From CAYHPY01 sp964358485 (lineage in GTDB: Bacteria > Elusimicrobiota > Elusimicrobia > UBA1565 > UBA9628): DNA of 64,000 nt. Shown one piece after another: positions 60,791-64,000 of the stretch. The translations under genes and the position numbers were made by a program. The notes below the pieces were generated by a model. It worked only from the letters and a program-made list of their open reading frames with translations. It did not search any database and was not told the DNA's origin. Where the stretch lies: NCBI GenBank assembly GCA_964358485.1, contig CAYHPY010000005.1:1-64000 (forward strand). Direction: 5' to 3'. Within the stretch, counting starts at the first letter, position 1, and the number at the start of each line of letters is the position of its first letter.

Positions 60791-60847
60791 CCAAACGCGG
60801 GCAGTTTGGCGTTTGGTTTTACTAAACGCGAATGTGCCGGCGTTTAG
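60791..60847. repeat. two successive hairpins in the pbpC-MBOAT spacer
   Basis: CCAAACGC (60791-60798) pairs with GCGTTTGG (60809-60816), and CTAAACGC (60822-60829) with GCGTTTAG (60840-60847). Both have 8-bp stems and 10-base loops and are spaced 31 bases apart; TTTTAC precedes each, so this is a tandem duplicate. The site lies 56 nt beyond the MBOAT promoter and may be an operator pair or a pair of terminators for pbpC. The rest of the 274-nt spacer shows nothing coding. Confidence 0.65.
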
Positions 60848-60969
60848 TTTTAACGCAACCATGCGGGGACGCTCTTCGGAAGGGTTACGGCCTGCCGCTG
60901 GGCTCTCCGTTCATTTTTTCATGATGCTCCCTACAAACTCGATGGGAAAGCTCATCAAGGAGAACTGCC

Positions 60970-63297
60970 TCACTCCCCCAGCACGTCGAAGCCCCGCGCC
61001 GACTCGTTGCCCCACTGATCCACCACCGTGACCAGGTGGCGGCCCGCCGGGATGTCGAGGGCCTGCTGGTGGAGGGTCTCGGTCTCGCCCAGATAGCGGC
61101 CGTCAAGATGCCATTGAAGGACCGCGTCGCGCTGGCTGTGCGCGGCCTCAAAAACCGTCCTTCCCCGCCCCCCGTCGAGTTCGGTCGGGATAAAGAGGCG
61201 CGTGCGTGCGTGGGGGTAGAGCCACGCGATGGGAGACTCCCCTTCGGCCTGGGGTCCGCGGCAGTCCGGCCGCCACGGCGGCGGGGAGCGGTACTCGGGA
61301 TGGCGGGACCGGTAGTAATGCTCCTGGTGCGGGGGCAGGATGAACCAGGTCCGGTGGGTCATGTCGGAGACCCGCTCGCAGCCCGCGTGCACCCGCCAGC
61401 GCCCCGTCCCTTCGAGGTGCACCAGCCGGTGATGCGGGCTGGGCCGCCCGAAGGGCAAGCCGGCCGGGGCCCAAACCTCCTCGGTCGGGCAATCCCGCGC
61501 CGGCAGGAAGCCGTCGTCCCGGCAGACGCGCAGGCGGGTCAGTCCCGCCTCCGGGACGGCAAACCAGCCGCCCGGCCCCAGGCGGTTGAAGATGTCGAAG
61601 AGGATGGGCGCGGCAGCGCCGGTCCCGGTCAAATCCGGGCGCCCTTCACCCGAGGCGTTGCCGGTCCACACCCCGACCGTGCGCGTCGCATCGACCCCCA
61701 CCGCCCAGCCGTCCCGAAAGCCCAGGCTGGTCCCGGTCTTCCAGGCGATCGGCGCGGCCCCGGCGAACCTCTTCCAGTGAGCCGCCGTTTCGGGACGCGC
61801 CACATCCACGAGGGCCTCCAAGGTCAGCCACGCCGCGCCGGAGCCCAACTCGCAGGCCCGGCCCGGGTCGGGGCTCTCGCCCAAGAGCAGCGCGGGGAGC
61901 CTCACGCGGCATTCGTGGGCTGGACTTGCGGCGGCTCCGGCAAGGCCCGCGTACATCCCCGTCAGCTCCCATAAAGTCCCTTCCGCTCCCCCGAGGATCA
62001 GGGCCAGGCCGTAATCCTCGGGCGCCCGCCATAGAGTGGACATCCCCAAACCCCGGAGCTCGGCCTGGAAGCGGGCCACGCCGTGCTCGCGCAGGAGCCG
62101 GACAGCCGGGACGTTGAGCGAGCGCGCCAGCGCTTCCCGGGCCGGCACCGCGCCGCGGTAGCGGCGGTCGTTGTTTTCGGGCATGAAGCCGTCCAACTGC
62201 GTGGGGATATCGGCGACCAGCGTCGAAGGGAGGAGCTCCCCGGCCTCCAGCATCGACGCGTAGAGGAATGGCTTGAGGAGGCTCCCCGTGCTGCGCGGGC
62301 GCCGCACCAAGTCCACGGCGTAGCCGAAGCTCTCGGTGTCGTCGAGGCGGCTGTTGCCGGCATAGGCCCGCACGGAGAGGTCGCGGTGTTCCACCACGAG
62401 CGCGGCCGCGTTGCGTATGCCGCGCAGGCCGAGCGCCGCCGAGTGGCGCGCGACGAGCTCCGAGACGGCGCGCTGAAGGCCGGCTTCCAGCGTCGTCTCG
62501 AAGCGCGGAGGACCCGGACGGCGCCGCGCCAGCAAAGCCTCCAGCAGATGCGGGGCCTGCCGGGGGAAGCGCTTGGGCCTGGACGGCAGGGGCTCCCGCA
62601 GGGCCAGGCGAAGCTCCAGGGCGTCGAGCCGGCCCGCGGCGTGGAGAGCGGCCAGCAAGCGGTCGCGCTTGGCCTTGAGGGCGCGGCGGTTGCGGCCGGG
62701 ATGGATGAGGCCCGGGCTGTTGGGAAGCACGGCGAGCGTGCAGCTCTCCGCCCAGCTCAGACCCTCAGGGCCGCGTCCGAAATTGCGCCAGGACGCGGCT
62801 TCCAGGCCCACCACGTTCTCGCCGAAGGGGGCATGGGCGGAGTAAAGCTCGAGAATCTCCCGCTTGGCATGCGAACGATCCAACCGGAGAGCCAGCCATG
62901 CCTCGAGGACTTTCTCCATGGGCGTGCGCGGAGGATTCTTTCGCGCCAGCCGGACCACCTGCATCGTGAGGGTGCTGCCGCCGCTCACCACGCGGCCGCG
63001 CTTCCAGTTAAGGACCAGGGCCCGGGCCAGCGCCAGCGGGTCCACCCCGGGGTGGCGCTCGAAGCGCTTGTCCTCCTGGACGATCAGGGCTGCCGCGAAT
63101 TTCTTCGGCACGCCCGTCCCCGGCGGGAAACGCCATTGGCCGTCGGCCGCGAGCTTGGCGTCCAAGAGTTCCCCTTCCCGGCTCAACAGGATCGGGGAGA
63201 AGGGATCCAGGAACACCGCCCCCTTGGGGCCGGCGCAGAAGGCCAGCCAGAGGCCGGCCGCCGCCCCGATCAGGGCCCGCCGCGAACGACGACCCAT
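60970..63297 (-). CDS. pbpC: penicillin-binding protein 1C
   Basis: 775 residues, the usual size. N-terminal anchor (ALIGAAAGLWLAFCAG). Transglycosylase domain (about 50-215) with catalytic Glu in QEDKRFERHPGVDPLALARA and GGSTLTMQVVRL. Transpeptidase domain (about 300-560) with nucleophile Ser in STGSLLKPF, SLN (ARSLNVPAV) and KTGTS. C-terminal BiPBP_C domain (about 690-775, ending GNESARGFDVLGE). Makes peptidoglycan in the periplasm. Overlaps the upstream alpha-2-macroglobulin gene by 28 bases, as in the known pbpC-yfhM pair. Confidence 0.95.
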   Translation of the reverse strand: MGRRSRRALIGAAAGLWLAFCAGPKGAVFLDPFSPILLSREGELLDAKLAADGQWRFPPGTGVPKKFAAALIVQEDKRFERHPGVDPLALARALVLNWKRGRVVSGGSTLTMQVVRLARKNPPRTPMEKVLEAWLALRLDRSHAKREILELYSAHAPFGENVVGLEAASWRNFGRGPEGLSWAESCTLAVLPNSPGLIHPGRNRRALKAKRDRLLAALHAAGRLDALELRLALREPLPSRPKRFPRQAPHLLEALLARRRPGPPRFETTLEAGLQRAVSELVARHSAALGLRGIRNAAALVVEHRDLSVRAYAGNSRLDDTESFGYAVDLVRRPRSTGSLLKPFLYASMLEAGELLPSTLVADIPTQLDGFMPENNDRRYRGAVPAREALARSLNVPAVRLLREHGVARFQAELRGLGMSTLWRAPEDYGLALILGGAEGTLWELTGMYAGLAGAAASPAHECRVRLPALLLGESPDPGRACELGSGAAWLTLEALVDVARPETAAHWKRFAGAAPIAWKTGTSLGFRDGWAVGVDATRTVGVWTGNASGEGRPDLTGTGAAAPILFDIFNRLGPGGWFAVPEAGLTRLRVCRDDGFLPARDCPTEEVWAPAGLPFGRPSPHHRLVHLEGTGRWRVHAGCERVSDMTHRTWFILPPHQEHYYRSRHPEYRSPPPWRPDCRGPQAEGESPIAWLYPHARTRLFIPTELDGGRGRTVFEAAHSQRDAVLQWHLDGRYLGETETLHQQALDIPAGRHLVTVVDQWGNESARGFDVLGE

Positions 63298-64000
63298 CGC
63301 CCCCCGGCGCTCGCGTTGAGCGTCGCCTCGTACATGGCTTCCACGGACGCGGCGGGAAGATAGAAGCGGCCCCGGTAGGCCGCGGTGAAGCGCAGGAGCA
63401 CGGGCCTCTCCTCTCCCGGCGCAAGCCCGAAATAGGAGTGGACGCGGTCGTCGCGCACGTCCTGATAGTCGAGCCGGGTGCCGGTCGAAGCCGAGCCCTC
63501 CCAGCGGGGGTTGCGGATCTCCCACCCGGACGGGGACATCACCGTCAGTGCCAGGTTCTCGAGCCGGCGCCCGGTGAGATTCCTGACCGAGAGTCGCGCC
63601 GTCACCTCGGCACCCTGCGCCAGCTCCGCCGGGTCCAGGGTCTCCCCGCGGCCGTTGGCGTAATCGACCGCGAGCGCCAATCCCGCGGAGGAGCCTTCCT
63701 CGGAGCCCGCAGGCGGCACGCCTCGGGAGACGAGCATGGCGAACAACCGGCGGTCGCTCAAATTACGAAAGACCAGTTCGCCGCCCGAATCCCCCAGACC
63801 CGGAAGGGGACGCCGCACGACCGGCTCCCGCGAGGACGCGCGTTGCGGCGGCACGGTGCCCAGCGAGACCTCGTAGTCGAAGCCCGCCACCTCCTGCGCG
63901 CCGTAGAATTGGGTGAGGCCCAGCAGGGCGTGGGCGAGGGCCTGGGTATGGTGCCATTGCTCCGAGCTGAGCGATCCCGAGATATCCTCGGCGAGTTCCT
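63270..64000 (-). CDS. yfhM: alpha-2-macroglobulin family protein, C-terminal part (5' end beyond window)
   Basis: The frame stays open from the window edge (LAEDISGSLSSEQWHHTQAL...) to the stop at 63270, giving 242 residues of a larger protein. WHHTQALAHALLGLTQFYGA and the end with FYLPAASVEAMYEATLNASA match the C-terminus of bacterial alpha-2-macroglobulins (YfhM), which trap proteases in the periplasm and work with PBP1C. The thioester region, if present, lies outside. It precedes and overlaps pbpC. Confidence 0.85.
   Translation of the reverse strand, partial: ELAEDISGSLSSEQWHHTQALAHALLGLTQFYGAQEVAGFDYEVSLGTVPPQRASSREPVVRRPLPGLGDSGGELVFRNLSDRRLFAMLVSRGVPPAGSEEGSSAGLALAVDYANGRGETLDPAELAQGAEVTARLSVRNLTGRRLENLALTVMSPSGWEIRNPRWEGSASTGTRLDYQDVRDDRVHSYFGLAPGEERPVLLRFTAAYRGRFYLPAASVEAMYEATLNASAGGRWVVVRGGP

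Overview
The window is a GC-rich, densely packed bacterial stretch (about 95% coding) with no rRNA, tRNA, CRISPR array, phage module or insertion sequence that I could recognise. The exported protein at 3489-4145 carries an LTTYYPAPSGVY segment just after its signal sequence. I associate that motif with Elusimicrobiota and related candidate phyla. Together with the many radical SAM (rSAM) enzymes, UnbV/TPR proteins and a PFOR-type NifJ, it makes an uncultured anaerobic or facultative Elusimicrobiota-like genome the most likely source. The lineage is an inference from recall, not a proof.

Layout. (1) 1-4145, minus: a five-gene coupled operon holding a His-Xaa-Ser (HXS) peptide-modification system: the repeat peptide (cut by the window edge), rSAM maturase HxsB and HxsD, preceded by a Cys-rich exported protein and the LTTYYPAPSG protein. 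(2) 4346-9178, plus: three overlapping rSAM genes, one fused to a methyltransferase and one with two rSAM domains. (3) 9486-24960, minus: twelve mostly overlapping genes: flavin oxidoreductase, RlmN/Cfr-like rSAM fused to isochorismatase, TPR protein, pentaheme membrane cytochrome, FG-GAP/UnbV protein, GDPD-like protein, twin nucleotidyltransferase, glycosyltransferases, two B12-type rSAMs and a Mor-like HTH protein. (4) 25159-27205, plus: another B12-type rSAM with a membrane protein. (5) 27190-31732, minus: NifJ with a dihydroorotate-dehydrogenase-like protein.

(6) 31998-35082: an exported 20-residue Cys-repeat protein, an FAH-family hydrolase, a five-repeat exported protein and a CBS protein. 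(7) 35329-40858, plus: a GTGA-coupled operon of a membrane protein, a membrane-tethered ClpB-D2-like AAA+ protein, two paralogous beta-helix proteins and a soluble ClpB-D2-like AAA+ protein. I consider this and the HXS operon the best candidates for an undescribed system. (8) 40848-44278, minus: a glycerol lipid operon (GlpD, small membrane protein, alkyl-DHAP-synthase-like protein, GDPD). (9) 44354-50030: exported proteins, a C39-type protease, an M14 carboxypeptidase and a transglutaminase-like/DUF350 pair. (10) 50046-55772, minus: two TRL proteins, then methyltransferase, adenylate cyclase-ATPase, FIST sensor and nucleotidyltransferase. (11) 55858-58265, plus: beta-barrel protein, thioesterase, ASCH protein, GDPD-like lipoprotein. 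(12) 58246-64000, minus: an MBOAT/SGNH acylation pair, then PBP1C and the end of its alpha-2-macroglobulin partner.

Two genome habits recur. Genes inside operons overlap by ATGA or GTGA. Many first genes have a TAtacT-type -10 box only 6-14 nt before the start codon, which predicts very short or leaderless transcripts.
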